Assembly (NCBI RefSeq): GCF_003990915.1
Contig: NZ_BHXQ01000001.1
Location: 303,402 to 367,401 of the forward strand
Reading direction: 5' to 3'
Length of the DNA stretch: 64,000 bases
Source: Chryseotalea sanaruensis
Lineage (GTDB): Bacteria > Bacteroidota > Bacteroidia > Cytophagales > Cyclobacteriaceae
Shown in pieces: positions 36,235 to 46,032 of this stretch (positions are counted from its first letter, which is position 1; each line of letters opens with the position of its first letter). Position numbers and translations under genes: made by a program. Below the pieces are notes generated by a model. The model saw only the letters and a program-made list of their open reading frames with translations, was not told the origin of the DNA and did not search any database.

Positions 36235-37875
36235 TTACTTACTTGTTCTTTCGATTTCGCGTAAGTTCTCCATCTTCTTATTACGCAGGAATCCACCAAT
36301 ATCTTCAAAGTGTTCTTTAACCCGTTTGTTACCGAACTCAAAAACTTTATTGGCTAAACCATCAAGGAAATCACGATCGTGAGACACAAGAATAAGCGTA
36401 CCATCGAAAGCTTTCAACGCATCTTTTAAGATGTCTTTGGTTTTAATATCCAAATGGTTTGTGGGTTCATCCAGAATTAAAAGATTGACTGGCTGGAGCA
36501 ATAATTTAATCATGGCTAAACGCGTACGCTCACCACCAGAGAGCATTTTTACTTTCTTATCAATAGCATCACCTCCAAACATAAAAGCGCCTAAAATATC
36601 TTTCATTTTAGTGCGTATTTCTCCTACTGCAATCTGATCGATTGTATCAAATACAGTAAGTTCACCATCCAATAAAGCGGCTTGGTTTTGTGCAAAGTAA
36701 CCAATCATACTTCCATGCCCAAGCTGACATTTTCCATCGAAGGGAATTTCACTCATGATAGCTTTGATCAGTGTTGATTTACCTTCACCATTCTTACCTA
36801 AAAAGGCAATTTTTTCACCACGCGAAATAGTCAGAGATACATCTTGTAATACAGTGTGGTCTCCGTATTTTTTAGTAAAGTCAGAAATAATAACAGGATA
36901 GTTGCCAGAACGTGGAGCAGGAGGGAACTTCAGGTTTAGTGCGGAAGTGTCAACCTCATCAACTTCAATAGGAACTATTTTCTCCAACATTTTTACACGC
37001 GATTGAACCTGTAATGTTTTGGAATATGTTCCTTTAAAGCGTTCTATAAATCCAGTGATATCAGCAATCTCTTTTTGCTGATCATCAAATTGTTTTTGCT
37101 GTTGCTCACGTCTTTCTTTACGCAGTTGTAAGTAGTGAGTATAATTTGTTTTGTAATCGTAAATCCTGCCCATAGTTACCTCAATGGTTCGGTTGGTCAG
37201 GTTATCTACAAAGGCTTTATCGTGACTGATTACAATTACAGCTTTCGCGTTATTTTTCAGAAAATCTTCTAGCCACTGTACCGATTCAATATCCAGGTGG
37301 TTGGTAGGTTCATCCAATAAAATAAGATCAGGTTTTTGTAATAGGATTTTGGCAAGTTCAATGCGCATACGCCATCCACCGCTAAACTCTTTTGTTGGTC
37401 TGTCGAAATCGCTTCGTAAAAAGCCAAGACCCATTAAAGTCTTCTCTACTTCTGCATCGTAATTGATTTCTTCTATTGAATAGTATTTTTCACTTAGTTC
37501 AGAAACGTCTTCAATGATTTTAGCATACTCGTCCGATTCATAATCAGTTCTTGTTTCCAGCTGATGGTTAAGTTCATCCATCAACTTCTTCATGTTGTGG
37601 ATTTTTGCAAAAGCCTTACCAGCCTCTTCAAATACAGTATCATTATCTTCTGTTAAAAGATGCTGAGGCAGATAGGCAATAATAGCTTCTCTGGGAGCCG
37701 AAACTTTACCTCTGGTAGGTTTATTTACACCTGCTATTATTTTAAGCAGAGTAGATTTACCAGCACCGTTCTTACCCATAAGAGCAATTCGGTCGTTTTC
37801 ATTAATGTTAAAGGTAATATCGCTAAAAAGAACTGTGCCACTAAATTCTACACCTACTGCGTCTACTGAGATCAT
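36235..37875 (-). CDS. ABC-F family ATPase (ribosome-associated type)
   Basis: A 546-residue cytoplasmic protein with two ABC ATPase cassettes and no membrane segments. The Walker A motifs are GKNGAGKST (about 34-42) and GKNGEGKST (about 354-362), the signatures are FSGGWRMR and LSGGERTR, and the Walker B motifs are LILLDEPTNHLD and LLILDEPTNHLD. A charged linker of about 80 residues between the cassettes (QLRKERREQQQKQFDDQQKEI) corresponds to the P-site tRNA interaction motif. ABC-F proteins bind the ribosomal E site and relieve stalling or give antibiotic resistance; this one looks like a housekeeping YdiF/YbiT-like member (inference). Confidence 0.94.
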   Translation of the reverse strand: MISVDAVGVEFSGTVLFSDITFNINENDRIALMGKNGAGKSTLLKIIAGVNKPTRGKVSAPREAIIAYLPQHLLTEDNDTVFEEAGKAFAKIHNMKKLMDELNHQLETRTDYESDEYAKIIEDVSELSEKYYSIEEINYDAEVEKTLMGLGFLRSDFDRPTKEFSGGWRMRIELAKILLQKPDLILLDEPTNHLDIESVQWLEDFLKNNAKAVIVISHDKAFVDNLTNRTIEVTMGRIYDYKTNYTHYLQLRKERREQQQKQFDDQQKEIADITGFIERFKGTYSKTLQVQSRVKMLEKIVPIEVDEVDTSALNLKFPPAPRSGNYPVIISDFTKKYGDHTVLQDVSLTISRGEKIAFLGKNGEGKSTLIKAIMSEIPFDGKCQLGHGSMIGYFAQNQAALLDGELTVFDTIDQIAVGEIRTKMKDILGAFMFGGDAIDKKVKMLSGGERTRLAMIKLLLQPVNLLILDEPTNHLDIKTKDILKDALKAFDGTLILVSHDRDFLDGLANKVFEFGNKRVKEHFEDIGGFLRNKKMENLREIERTSK

Positions 37876-38116
37876 GTTTACTAAAATAAGGGCGCAAAGA
37901 TAACAGTTTCATCAGAATTATCAGGCTGAAACGCTGAGATTACAAATGGTAATTTGTGTTTTTGAGCTTGTAGAGGTAATTTATAGTTTCCTTTGCTTTT
38001 ATTATTTACAATAAGCCATATTAGGTTTGCAAATGCCAGTAAAGATTGATGTTGGCTAGGTAAAATTGCGGAAATTGGACATTTTGCATGGATTAATTTG
38101 TGTCGGATTTTAGCCT

Positions 38117-39184
38117 ATGGCTTCAAAGGATTTTAAATATGAACGCTTTTTCGATTTAACACCTGATTTACTCTGCATTGCCGGATTTGACGGCTACTTT
38201 AAACGGGTAAATCCTGCTGTGCCGCAACTCCTTGGCTACAGTTTAGAAGAGTTGTATTCGCGACCTGTCAATACCTTTATCTACGAAGAGGACAGGGATA
38301 TTACCAGTAGAGTAAGACTAGAGTTAACAAAGGCTAAACCTGTGCATAACTTTGAAAATCGTTATGTTACCAAGAGTGGGGAAATTGTTTGGCTGTATTG
38401 GACATCTTTGCCTGTGGAGAGCGATAAACTCGTTTTTGCCATAGCTAAGAACATTACACATAAAAAAAACTTAGAAGCAGAAAGAAATGCCTTGTTGGCA
38501 AGTCTTACCGAAACTAATAAAGATTTAAAGCGCCTAACTTTTACAGTTTCACACGATTTACGTTCTCCGGTTAATAATTTGGTTTCGCTTTTTAGTCTGA
38601 TTGATAATTCGAAGATAAGTGACCAGGAAACACTTGAACTGATTGAAGTGGTTAAACTAACAGGCGATAAGTTAAAGCAAACCATGAACAAGTATATAGA
38701 TGTCTTAAGCGACAGACATATTGTGCATAACAATTTTGCGGAAGTTTCTTTTCAGGATAGTCTCGACTATGTTCATCAATCCATTAGCGCACTTATTAAG
38801 GTTTCAAAAGCTGTCATACAATCTGATTTCTCTGACTTAGCATTTGTCAAGTTTAACAAGGCTTACATGGATAGTATTTTTTTGAATTTGATAACCAATT
38901 CAATTAAGTATGCCAGACCAGATGAAGTACCTATGATTTCAATTATTTCAAAACAAAACAGCGGTAGTAAAAAATTAATATTTACTGACAATGGTCGTGG
39001 TTTTGATATGGAAAAAGTAAATGATAAAATATTTGGCTTACATCAAACCTTTCACGACTATACAGATAGTAAGGGAATTGGTCTTTACCTTGTTCACAAC
39101 CATGTTAGTAGCCTTGGCGGAAAAATACACGTAGATAGCGTAATTGATAAGGGAGCGACTTTCACCATTACTTTTAGAGACTGA
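38117..39184 (+). CDS. PAS-domain sensor histidine kinase
   Basis: A 355-residue cytoplasmic histidine kinase without membrane segments. A PAS domain covers about 8-118 (FDLTPDLLCIAGFDGYFKRVNPAVPQLLGYS and a C-terminal PAC region). A short coiled linker leads to the DHp H-box FTVSHDLRSPVNNL (His146). The HATPase domain has the N-box NLITNSIKYARPDE, G1 FTDNGRGFD and G2 SKGIGLYLVHN. No response regulator is adjacent, so the partner is unknown. Its stop is 28 bp before the SecA-like gene, so it may be in the same transcript as that gene and pgeF. Confidence 0.94.
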   Translation: MASKDFKYERFFDLTPDLLCIAGFDGYFKRVNPAVPQLLGYSLEELYSRPVNTFIYEEDRDITSRVRLELTKAKPVHNFENRYVTKSGEIVWLYWTSLPVESDKLVFAIAKNITHKKNLEAERNALLASLTETNKDLKRLTFTVSHDLRSPVNNLVSLFSLIDNSKISDQETLELIEVVKLTGDKLKQTMNKYIDVLSDRHIVHNNFAEVSFQDSLDYVHQSISALIKVSKAVIQSDFSDLAFVKFNKAYMDSIFLNLITNSIKYARPDEVPMISIISKQNSGSKKLIFTDNGRGFDMEKVNDKIFGLHQTFHDYTDSKGIGLYLVHNHVSSLGGKIHVDSVIDKGATFTITFRD

Positions 39185-39211
39185 GTTTCACACCTAAACA
39201 ATATCATATTA

Positions 39212-39757
39212 ATGTTCGGCTTATTCAAAAGTAAAGAGAAATATATTTCTGTAAATGACCAGGTATGGTTAACAACAGAAGCTAAATTTCGAGCATGCCA
39301 AAAAATGTTAAAAGCCAACCCTGATACTATTTTTGTGGTTTGGTTTGAAGCTACTGCTCAGGAATTAAAGAAAAATCTCTCTCTAGATGAGGAATCAATT
39401 AATGTGTTGATGGCAGAGCATCTGAATCGTGAAAAAGTACCTGGTAAACTTCTGATTTTTGTTGAACATTATCCATTGATTAAAAAAGAACAAAACCTTT
39501 TTGTCCACATGGGACTAAATAATGTTCCAGTACTCTCTGCATTGGATGAACCCTTCTTTAGTATTTTTGGTGGAGATCGAATGCGTGAGTTGATGTATAA
39601 AATGGGTACGCAGGAAGATGAAGTAATTGCTCACAACATGATCAGTAAATCGATAGTAAGGGCACAAGAGCAAATAGCGAAGAAAGTGACTGTAGAGAAA
39701 GTATCAAAATCTGCCAAGCAATGGTTTGAGTTAAATGGATTAGTTAAAAATGATTGA
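39212..39757 (+). CDS. Small SecA-like protein (second motor domain region only)
   Basis: A 181-residue protein. The segment around residues 110-156 (SALDEPFFSIFGGDRMRELMYKMG, then HNMISKSIVRAQEQI) reads like the part of SecA that follows the second nucleotide-binding fold, where SecA has SLEDxLMRxFGxDR, a Met/Leu-rich helix, and a KxVxxAIExAQ helix. The first 105 residues (VWLTTEAKFRACQKMLKANPDTIFVVWFEAT) fit the preceding alpha/beta subdomain. Walker A, Walker B, the preprotein cross-linking domain and the C-terminal zinc tail are all missing, so it cannot be an ATPase by itself. It is not obviously a pseudogene: the frame is intact with its own ATG, and it overlaps pgeF by 8 bases. Function unknown. 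Confidence 0.7.
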   Translation: MFGLFKSKEKYISVNDQVWLTTEAKFRACQKMLKANPDTIFVVWFEATAQELKKNLSLDEESINVLMAEHLNREKVPGKLLIFVEHYPLIKKEQNLFVHMGLNNVPVLSALDEPFFSIFGGDRMRELMYKMGTQEDEVIAHNMISKSIVRAQEQIAKKVTVEKVSKSAKQWFELNGLVKND

Positions 39758-40529
39758 ACTGAAGAATATTGGAGACTTAAAACTCTGGCAGTTTTCGAAA
39801 TTATATGAAGAGAAAAATATTACACATTTTGTAACCGACCGTAAATCGTTTAATGAGATTGATTTTAACCTGAGCTACAGCACTTCACCAGATCCATTGC
39901 TTGTAGAAGTAAATAGGAAGCAGTTGACGAAAACAATCGGATTAGACTTCGAACAATTATACATTCCCAGGCAAGTTCACAAAGATCACATCTTAAAAGT
40001 TGATGTGAGCACAAATAAAGATTCCCTTGAAGAAACTGATGCCCTTATTACTAACGATACTAATGTTTGTATTGCAGTAATGTCTGCTGATTGTGTGCCT
40101 ATTCTTTTGTATGATAAGAAAAATCAGGCAGTAGGTGCTGTGCATTCCGGATGGAAGGGAACGGTAGCCCATATTTTAACTAAAACACTGCAAGCCATGC
40201 AACGTGAATTTGGTACTCATGGTGTGGATGTTGTGGCTGCAATCGGTCCATCTGTTTGCCAGGCTTCTTACGAAGTTGGCCACGAAGTAGCGGATGCTGT
40301 GCGCAAGTCGTTTAACAATGCAGATGTTCTTTTGCAGTTGCAGGAGAATGGTAAAGCGAAACTTGATCTTTGGCAAGCAAACTATATACAGCTAACCTCT
40401 TTTGGTGTAAAGCCTGAAAACATAGCGGTTGCAAATGCCTGTACGGTTATTCACAATCAACATTTCTTCTCTGCTCGCAAAGGTGACATTGGACGCTTTG
40501 CAGCAGGTATTAGGTTGTTACCGCGCTAG
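39750..40529 (+). CDS. pgeF: Peptidoglycan editing factor PgeF (YfiH/laccase-domain family)
   Basis: A 259-residue member of the YfiH/DUF152 family, zinc/copper-binding proteins shown in E. coli to remove wrongly incorporated L-Ser from peptidoglycan precursors. The metal ligands are seen in [18 protein letters not shown] and AVHSGWKGT, with [13 protein letters not shown] and [13 protein letters not shown] nearby. It overlaps the SecA-like gene by 8 bases at the start, and its 3' end overlaps the convergent LLM gene by 20 bases. No signal peptide. Confidence 0.93.
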   Translation: MIELKNIGDLKLWQFSKLYEEKNITHFVTDRKSFNEIDFNLSYSTSPDPLLVEVNRKQLTKTIGLDFEQLYIPRQVHKDHILKVDVSTNKDSLEETDALITNDTNVCIAVMSADCVPILLYDKKNQAVGAVHSGWKGTVAHILTKTLQAMQREFGTHGVDVVAAIGPSVCQASYEVGHEVADAVRKSFNNADVLLQLQENGKAKLDLWQANYIQLTSFGVKPENIAVANACTVIHNQHFFSARKGDIGRFAAGIRLLPR

Positions 40530-41574
40530 GGTCAGTTACTTTTTGGGGAACACCCAAAGCCTTCCGTACTGCCGGTGCCACTTCCGTTCCAAAGAGTTCG
40601 ATAGATCGGAGCATCTGTTTATGCGGCATAGGTCCCATCATTTGGGCTAAGAATCGTGTATGACCAAACAATTCATGTTCAAATAAAATCTTATCAATCA
40701 CCTGTTGTGGACTGCCTACTAATAAAGAACCTTTCGGACTACGCATATTTTCATATTGTTCTCTTTCCATAGGAGGCCAACCCCGTTCTCCACCAATACG
40801 CGACATTACAGCGGCATAAGCAGGATAGAATTCATCAGCTGCTTTTTGTGAGGTGTCGGCAATGAAAGTATGTGAATTTATGCTAACCTGAACAGGACTT
40901 GTGTGCCCCAATTGTTGCTTAGTATCTCTGTAGTATTTGATGTGAGGAACAAATTGTGCAGGACTGCCACCAATGATAGCAAGTGCTAACGGCAAGTCAA
41001 GTGTGGCTGCTCTGGCAATCGATTCAGGCGTGCCACCAATGGCTATCCAAAGCGGAATTTTTTGCTGATGTGGTCTTGGGTATACTCCGAGGTTATTAAC
41101 CTCAGCTCTGTGTTTTCCTTTCCACGTAATACGCTCTTGCTCATTCAGTTTAATCAGCATCTCCAACTTCTCTGTAAAAAGCGTATCGTAATCTTTTAAG
41201 TCGAAACCAAAAAGTGGGAAGGACTCAACAAATGATCCTCGCCCTGCCATCATCTCAGCACGACCTCCAGACAATAGGTCTACCGTTGCAAATTGCTGGA
41301 ATACTCGAACAGGATCTTCTGAGCTAAGTACCGTTACGGCACTGGAAAGTTTAATCTGCTTGGTGAGAACGGCAGCGGCAGCCAAAGCAACAGGAGGTGA
41401 GGATATTAAGTAATCCGCACGATGATGTTCGCCCAAAGCAAAAACATCCAGGCCAACCTGATCAGCTAGCGTAATTTCTTCCATCAGATTTTGCATGCGC
41501 TCAGCTCCACTAATGGTTTTACCGGTAGCTGGGTCTTTACCCATTTCAACAAAGCTGTATAATCCTAATTCCAT
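40510..41574 (-). CDS. LLM-class flavin-dependent oxidoreductase
   Basis: A 354-residue bacterial-luciferase-like monooxygenase with a TIM barrel. Features are the N-terminal [10 protein letters not shown] and [26 protein letters not shown], the flavin-binding [33 protein letters not shown], and the C-terminal [25 protein letters not shown]. It uses reduced flavin to oxidise an unknown substrate. Monocistronic and divergent from the ABC ATPase at 41752. Confidence 0.93.
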   Translation of the reverse strand: MELGLYSFVEMGKDPATGKTISGAERMQNLMEEITLADQVGLDVFALGEHHRADYLISSPPVALAAAAVLTKQIKLSSAVTVLSSEDPVRVFQQFATVDLLSGGRAEMMAGRGSFVESFPLFGFDLKDYDTLFTEKLEMLIKLNEQERITWKGKHRAEVNNLGVYPRPHQQKIPLWIAIGGTPESIARAATLDLPLALAIIGGSPAQFVPHIKYYRDTKQQLGHTSPVQVSINSHTFIADTSQKAADEFYPAYAAVMSRIGGERGWPPMEREQYENMRSPKGSLLVGSPQQVIDKILFEHELFGHTRFLAQMMGPMPHKQMLRSIELFGTEVAPAVRKALGVPQKVTDPSAVTT

Positions 41575-41751
41575 AAATCTTTAGAATGATCAATTATTAT
41601 CTCCAAATAGTTTTGAGTCGTCAGACCGCTGATTGCCAAAGTAAATAGCCGTCAGACGCCTTCTCTTTTTAATTTGATGTGTACAAAACACAAGCTATAA
41701 AATAAAGTTCCTTATTCATCTGTTTTAATCTTGTTTCAATACCTTTGGTAT

Positions 41752-42705
41752 ATGAGTGGACTCAAGCTTTCTAAAATTTCAAAAAAATCAGGACAGCAAC
41801 ACATTCTTCGTAGTATTTCGTTTGACCAACAACATTACAAACGAATGGTCATTGCAGGCGAGACTGGCTCCGGTAAAAGCACATTGCTAAAAGTGATTGC
41901 CGGACTTGCTCAGGCTGATAGCGGGGTGGTTGTATTTAATAATGAAGTGATAAAAGGACCATTGGAAACCCTTGTTCCTGGTCATGCAAAGATTGCTTAC
42001 TTGTCGCAGTTATTTGAACTCCCAAAGTTTTTGCGTGTAGAGCAAGTATTAGAATATGCTAATCTTCAGAGCGAGAAAGAAGCCAATAGACTTTTTAAAC
42101 TTTGCGAAATACAACATTTGCTTAGTCGCAAAACTGATGAACTCTCCGGTGGTGAAAGACAACGTATTGCCTTGGCGAGACAATTGTTAAGTAATCCGGA
42201 ACTATTGTTATTAGACGAACCCTATTCAAACCTGGATATCATTCACAAGAATAGCTTACGGAAAGTAATTGATAAAGTGCTTGAGTCGACAGGTATAGCC
42301 TGTATTTTAGTATCACATGATCCATTAGACATTTTGCCGTGGGCCGAGCATGTTATGATTATGCGAAAAGGAAAAATTGTGCAGGAAGGAGCAGTCCAGC
42401 ACATTTACCATGAACCTGCTGATGAATACGTGGCTGCCTTAATGGGAAAATACAATGTTGTACCTAAAACTTTTTTAAAACAACTGGGAAAGCAAAAGTT
42501 AAAAACAAATGAATTGTTAAGACCAGGATCATTCAAGGTAAGCCGAAGATCATCAGCCAATGCAGTTGAGGCATACATTGAAAGTGTGAGTTTTTGCGGC
42601 AGCTATTTTGAGGTAAGTGTAGCTGTGAAAAAGGATTCTCTTACCATTTATACGAGCGTGCAGGATCTGAGAAGTGGAGAAAGAGTTTTTGTCTCTTTGA
42701 ATTAA
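41752..42705 (+). CDS. ABC transporter ATP-binding protein with C-terminal TOBE-like domain
   Basis: A 317-residue ATPase (from ATG 41752; a TTG 21 bases earlier is less likely). Walker A is GETGSGKST, the signature LSGGERQRIALARQLL, Walker B LLLLDEPYSNLD, and the switch His is in LVSHDPLDIL. After the ATPase domain (about 1-235) a C-terminal extension (about 255-317, RPGSFKVSR to GERVFVSLN) resembles the TOBE domain of CUT1/PotA-type importers. No permease or binding protein is adjacent, so this is an orphan ATPase. It lies just before the galacturonate genes, but nothing links it to them beyond position. Confidence 0.85.
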   Translation: MSGLKLSKISKKSGQQHILRSISFDQQHYKRMVIAGETGSGKSTLLKVIAGLAQADSGVVVFNNEVIKGPLETLVPGHAKIAYLSQLFELPKFLRVEQVLEYANLQSEKEANRLFKLCEIQHLLSRKTDELSGGERQRIALARQLLSNPELLLLDEPYSNLDIIHKNSLRKVIDKVLESTGIACILVSHDPLDILPWAEHVMIMRKGKIVQEGAVQHIYHEPADEYVAALMGKYNVVPKTFLKQLGKQKLKTNELLRPGSFKVSRRSSANAVEAYIESVSFCGSYFEVSVAVKKDSLTIYTSVQDLRSGERVFVSLN

Positions 42706-42827
42706 AGAAGTTGCATTTGACAAATAAGTAAAACATCAACTACAAAACCTAAAGCTTACACGCGTTAGATTAAAAAAATTGTGGGTGGATTCAAAAAATT
42801 TTGTCAATCCTTCTAATTATTGTCTAA

Positions 42828-42839
42828 TTGCAATTGCAA
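42828..42839. promoter_or_regulatory. Palindrome before uxaB
   Basis: TTGCAATTGCAA is a perfect 12-bp palindrome 18 bases upstream of the uxaB ATG. It keeps the GCAAT/ATTGC arms of the locus palindrome GCAATCGATTGC, but the arms overlap without the central CG. It may bind a different protein or be a diverged site. Confidence 0.35.
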
Positions 42840-42857
42840 ATTCAAGCAAGCAAGACA

Positions 42858-44321
42858 ATGTCAAAAAATATAAATCAAGAACTACCGGCTATTTCTACAC
42901 TTGAGCGCAAGCGTTATCCGGTAAAAGTGTTACAATTTGGTAGTGGTAACTTTTTACGTGCATTCATTGACTGGATGGTACAAGAAGCCAATGACAAAAT
43001 TGATTTCAATGCAGGAGTAAGTATTATACAATCCGTTTCAAGAGATAAAAAACTTGAAGAACAACAGGGTTTATATACTGTGTTAGTAAAGGGATTGCAC
43101 AAAGGCAAATACCTGCAGCAGCATTATCGCATTGATTGTGTGCAACGGATTGTGCAACCACAGGACAACTTTAGTGCATTTTTGCAAGAGGCTATTAATA
43201 CTGATCTTCAATTCATTGTATCCAATACTACAGAATCGGGTATTGTTTTTAGTGATAAAGACAAAGATGGGGATACTTTAGCAACTACATTTCCGGGAAA
43301 GCTTACACAACTCTTGTACCACAGGTTTAAGTCCAAATTGACTGGACGTATTGTGGTGTTGCCATGTGAATTAATAGAGAAAAACGGAGAGGTGTTGAAA
43401 CGTTGTGTTGAAACTTATGCAAGGCATTGGGACTTACCAGCTGCGTTTTCAGAATGGATTAATACAGAAATTACTTTTTGTAATACACTGGTTGACCGAA
43501 TTGTTCCGGGTGCACCTAAAACTGAACACGAAGCAATATGGAAAGAATTGCACTATAAAGACGAGTTGATGGTAACAGCTGAGTGGTTTCACTTACTGGT
43601 TATAGAAGCACCGGATTGGTTAAAAGAAGTATTGCCTTGGGATAAAGCAGGAATCAATGTCATTTTTACTAAAAACCTTGAGCTTTATAGAAATAGAAAA
43701 GTAAAGATTTTGAATGGTGCGCACTCCGCCATGGCCTGTGTTGGTTTTCTCGCAGGCATTCCAACTGTGCGAGAAGCCATGGAGCATAAAGAAGTGAGTG
43801 AATACATTCGCAAAATGGTTTATAAGGAAATAATACCAGTGTTAGAGGGAGATAAGACCGAGCTTGAGGGATATGCGGAAGAGGTTTTTGCCCGTTTCAT
43901 GAACCCGGCCATAGAACATGCCTTGTTAAGTATTACCCTAAATAGCTTTGGTAAATTTAAAGTACGCTTATTACCTACGTTGTTAGCCCATACTAGCGGC
44001 AGAGGTTATGTTCCCGCCAGACTAGCGTATGCTTTTGCAGCGTTGTTCTTTTTTTATAGAGGTCTAAAGTCTGGCAAAGAGATTCGGCTTAATGATGATC
44101 CTGCTACTATTGAAGCTGTTAAAGATGCCTGGAAAAAAGCATCCTATAATCCTGAAGGTATAAAAGCTTTGTGTACAACTTTACTTGCTCGAGCTGACTG
44201 GTGGGGGAGTGACTTATCGACCGTTCCTAATCTGGTAGAGCAAGCAGGTAAACATCTTTACACCATCGATCAACATGGAATAGTAGAGAGTTTGCGTGAG
44301 CTGAACAGGCAGGAGGTGTAG
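42858..44321 (+). CDS. uxaB: Tagaturonate reductase (altronate oxidoreductase)
   Basis: Reduces D-tagaturonate to D-altronate with NADH in the galacturonate branch. A 487-residue protein of the mannitol dehydrogenase family, close to the E. coli UxaB length. The N-terminal Rossmann domain has VLQFGSGNFLRAFIDWM, the substrate region has DRIVPGAPKTE, and the catalytic domain contains KVKILNGAHSAMACVGFLAG with the family Lys and His. The start at ATG 42858 avoids 10 extra residues from a TTG and places the gene just after the palindrome at 42828. First gene of the uronate catabolic run. Confidence 0.92.
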   Translation: MSKNINQELPAISTLERKRYPVKVLQFGSGNFLRAFIDWMVQEANDKIDFNAGVSIIQSVSRDKKLEEQQGLYTVLVKGLHKGKYLQQHYRIDCVQRIVQPQDNFSAFLQEAINTDLQFIVSNTTESGIVFSDKDKDGDTLATTFPGKLTQLLYHRFKSKLTGRIVVLPCELIEKNGEVLKRCVETYARHWDLPAAFSEWINTEITFCNTLVDRIVPGAPKTEHEAIWKELHYKDELMVTAEWFHLLVIEAPDWLKEVLPWDKAGINVIFTKNLELYRNRKVKILNGAHSAMACVGFLAGIPTVREAMEHKEVSEYIRKMVYKEIIPVLEGDKTELEGYAEEVFARFMNPAIEHALLSITLNSFGKFKVRLLPTLLAHTSGRGYVPARLAYAFAALFFFYRGLKSGKEIRLNDDPATIEAVKDAWKKASYNPEGIKALCTTLLARADWWGSDLSTVPNLVEQAGKHLYTIDQHGIVESLRELNRQEV

Positions 44322-44476
44322 TCACCCAATCATGACATTTACTCTGGTTTAGAGGTGAGGCGGAAGCTAATATCTGGCACTTTTTATTGTGAGAAAACCG
44401 ATTATTTTAAAATTTAAAGCACTAATAATCAATAATTTGACCTTAGTAGTGTTTCACAGTAACGATTTCTTTTGTC

Positions 44477-44574
44477 ATATTTAGGCAATCGATTGCACAA
44501 AATTCCTTTATATTTAGGCAGCGATGAAAAAGCTACATAAAACCGAATGGTTTTATTATGCACAAGACGATTAA
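44477..44574. other. Structured leader before uxaC: direct repeats, hairpin and 16-codon ORF
   Basis: ATATTTAGGCA occurs at 44477-44487 and again at 44510-44520, flanking the palindrome. An 8-bp hairpin (44537-44544 with 44549-44556, GAAT loop) follows. A 16-codon frame starts at ATG 44524 and stops at 44574. There is no evidence that it is translated. The layout could serve regulator binding or leader control. Confidence 0.3.
44485..44496. promoter_or_regulatory. Probable LacI-family operator before uxaC
   Basis: GCAATCGATTGC is a perfect 12-bp palindrome with a central CG. The identical sequence occurs before the GH28 gene (53721). It lies about 125 bp upstream of the uxaC ATG. The LacI-family gene at 50703-51785 is the obvious candidate binder (inference). 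Confidence 0.7.
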
Positions 44575-44619
44575 TAGATATCATGTGCATAGTGGCTTGC
44601 GCTTAACTTTTTTAGAAAG

Positions 44620-46032
44620 ATGACATTGACGAGTAAACAATTTTTAGGTGATGATTTTTTACTACACTCTCCAGTAGCAGAAGAGTTGTATCACAAAACA
44701 GCCTCATCACTTCCTATCCTTGATTATCATAACCACTTATCACCAAAAGATATTGCTGAGAACCGACAGTTCAATACCATTACAGAAGTATGGTTAGAAG
44801 GTGACCATTATAAATGGCGTGCTATGCGCACTAATGCTGTGCCTGAAAAATTCTGCACAGGTAATGAGCCGCCTGATCAAAAGTTTTTACAATGGGCTAA
44901 AACTGTACCCTATACTTTGCGCAATCCCTTGTATCACTGGACACACTTGGAGTTGAAGAACTACTTTGGCATAAAAGAGTTACTTAGCGAAAAGACAGCA
45001 ACTTCTATTTATAAGCAATGTAATGATTTATTGAAGCAAGACGATTATCATGTTCAAGGCTTACTCAAAAAAATGAAGGTTGAAGTGGTCTGCACAACAG
45101 ATGACCCTGCAGATTCTTTAGAATTCCACAGTGCATTTGCAAAGCAAGATGCGAGTTTCCGGATGTACCCGACATTTCGTCCTGATAAATCTTATGCCTT
45201 TCACGATTTAACTGCTTATAATACCTACATGACTGTTCTGGGGAAGGCAGCTAATCAACAAATTGACACACTACAGGATTTATTGGATGTACTGGAGAAA
45301 AAAATACTTTTCTTCGAAGCACATGGTTGTCGTGTTTCTGATCACGGTCTGGAGATGATGCCATCCATCAGGTTGACAGAATCAAATGCCAATAGCTTGT
45401 TTAAACAAGTAAGAGCAGGCAACCAGATTACTGAGGTTGAAGCTGATGCCTTGCGCGGTTTTATTTTGTTGCATTTAAGCAAATTGTATCACCGGCAAAA
45501 TTGGGTACAGCAATTCCACCTTGGTGCCTTGCGCAATAACAGTACGCGCATGATGAAACAATTAGGAGCAGACACGGGCTTCGATTCAATTGGCGATTTC
45601 CCACAGGCGAAAGCAATGGCTGCTTTTTTTAATGAATTAGATAGCAATAATCAATTAGCAAAGACCATTATCTATAATCTCAATCCTGCAGACAACGAGT
45701 TGTTCGCTACCATGATTGGTAATTTTAATGACGGATCAAGCGCAGGTAAGATACAGTGGGGGAGTGGCTGGTGGTTTTTAGACCAGAAAGATGGCATGGA
45801 GAAACAGCTCAATGCTTTATCGAATATGGGATTGCTTTCACACTTTGTTGGAATGGTTGCTGATTCACGCAGCTTCCTTTCATTTCCCCGTCATGAGTAT
45901 TTCAGACGTATTGTCTGCAACCTTATTGGCAATGATGTGGTGCGTGGTGAATTACCGCATGATATTGAATTACTGCATAGCCTTGTAAAAGGGATAGGAT
46001 ATACAAATGCAAAACGTTACTTTAACTTTTGA
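44620..46032 (+). CDS. uxaC: Uronate isomerase
   Basis: Converts D-galacturonate to D-tagaturonate, and glucuronate to fructuronate. A 470-residue protein, the same length as E. coli UxaC, with the amidohydrolase-like (beta/alpha)8 fold: metal-binding HNHLSPKDIAENRQF near residue 37, YHWTHLELKNYFGI, TTDDPADSLEFH, HLGALRNNSTRM and ADSRSFLSFPRHEYFRRI. It precedes kdgK with an ATGA overlap, so the two are translationally coupled. Confidence 0.95.
   Translation: MTLTSKQFLGDDFLLHSPVAEELYHKTASSLPILDYHNHLSPKDIAENRQFNTITEVWLEGDHYKWRAMRTNAVPEKFCTGNEPPDQKFLQWAKTVPYTLRNPLYHWTHLELKNYFGIKELLSEKTATSIYKQCNDLLKQDDYHVQGLLKKMKVEVVCTTDDPADSLEFHSAFAKQDASFRMYPTFRPDKSYAFHDLTAYNTYMTVLGKAANQQIDTLQDLLDVLEKKILFFEAHGCRVSDHGLEMMPSIRLTESNANSLFKQVRAGNQITEVEADALRGFILLHLSKLYHRQNWVQQFHLGALRNNSTRMMKQLGADTGFDSIGDFPQAKAMAAFFNELDSNNQLAKTIIYNLNPADNELFATMIGNFNDGSSAGKIQWGSGWWFLDQKDGMEKQLNALSNMGLLSHFVGMVADSRSFLSFPRHEYFRRIVCNLIGNDVVRGELPHDIELLHSLVKGIGYTNAKRYFNF

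Noticed and set aside
36125..36382. 85-codon frame
   Set aside because: It covers the repeat copy and the antisense end of the ABC-F gene; composition is not protein-like.
44524..44574. 16-codon frame before uxaC as a gene
   Set aside because: Too short and without a visible ribosome binding site; recorded only as part of the leader.
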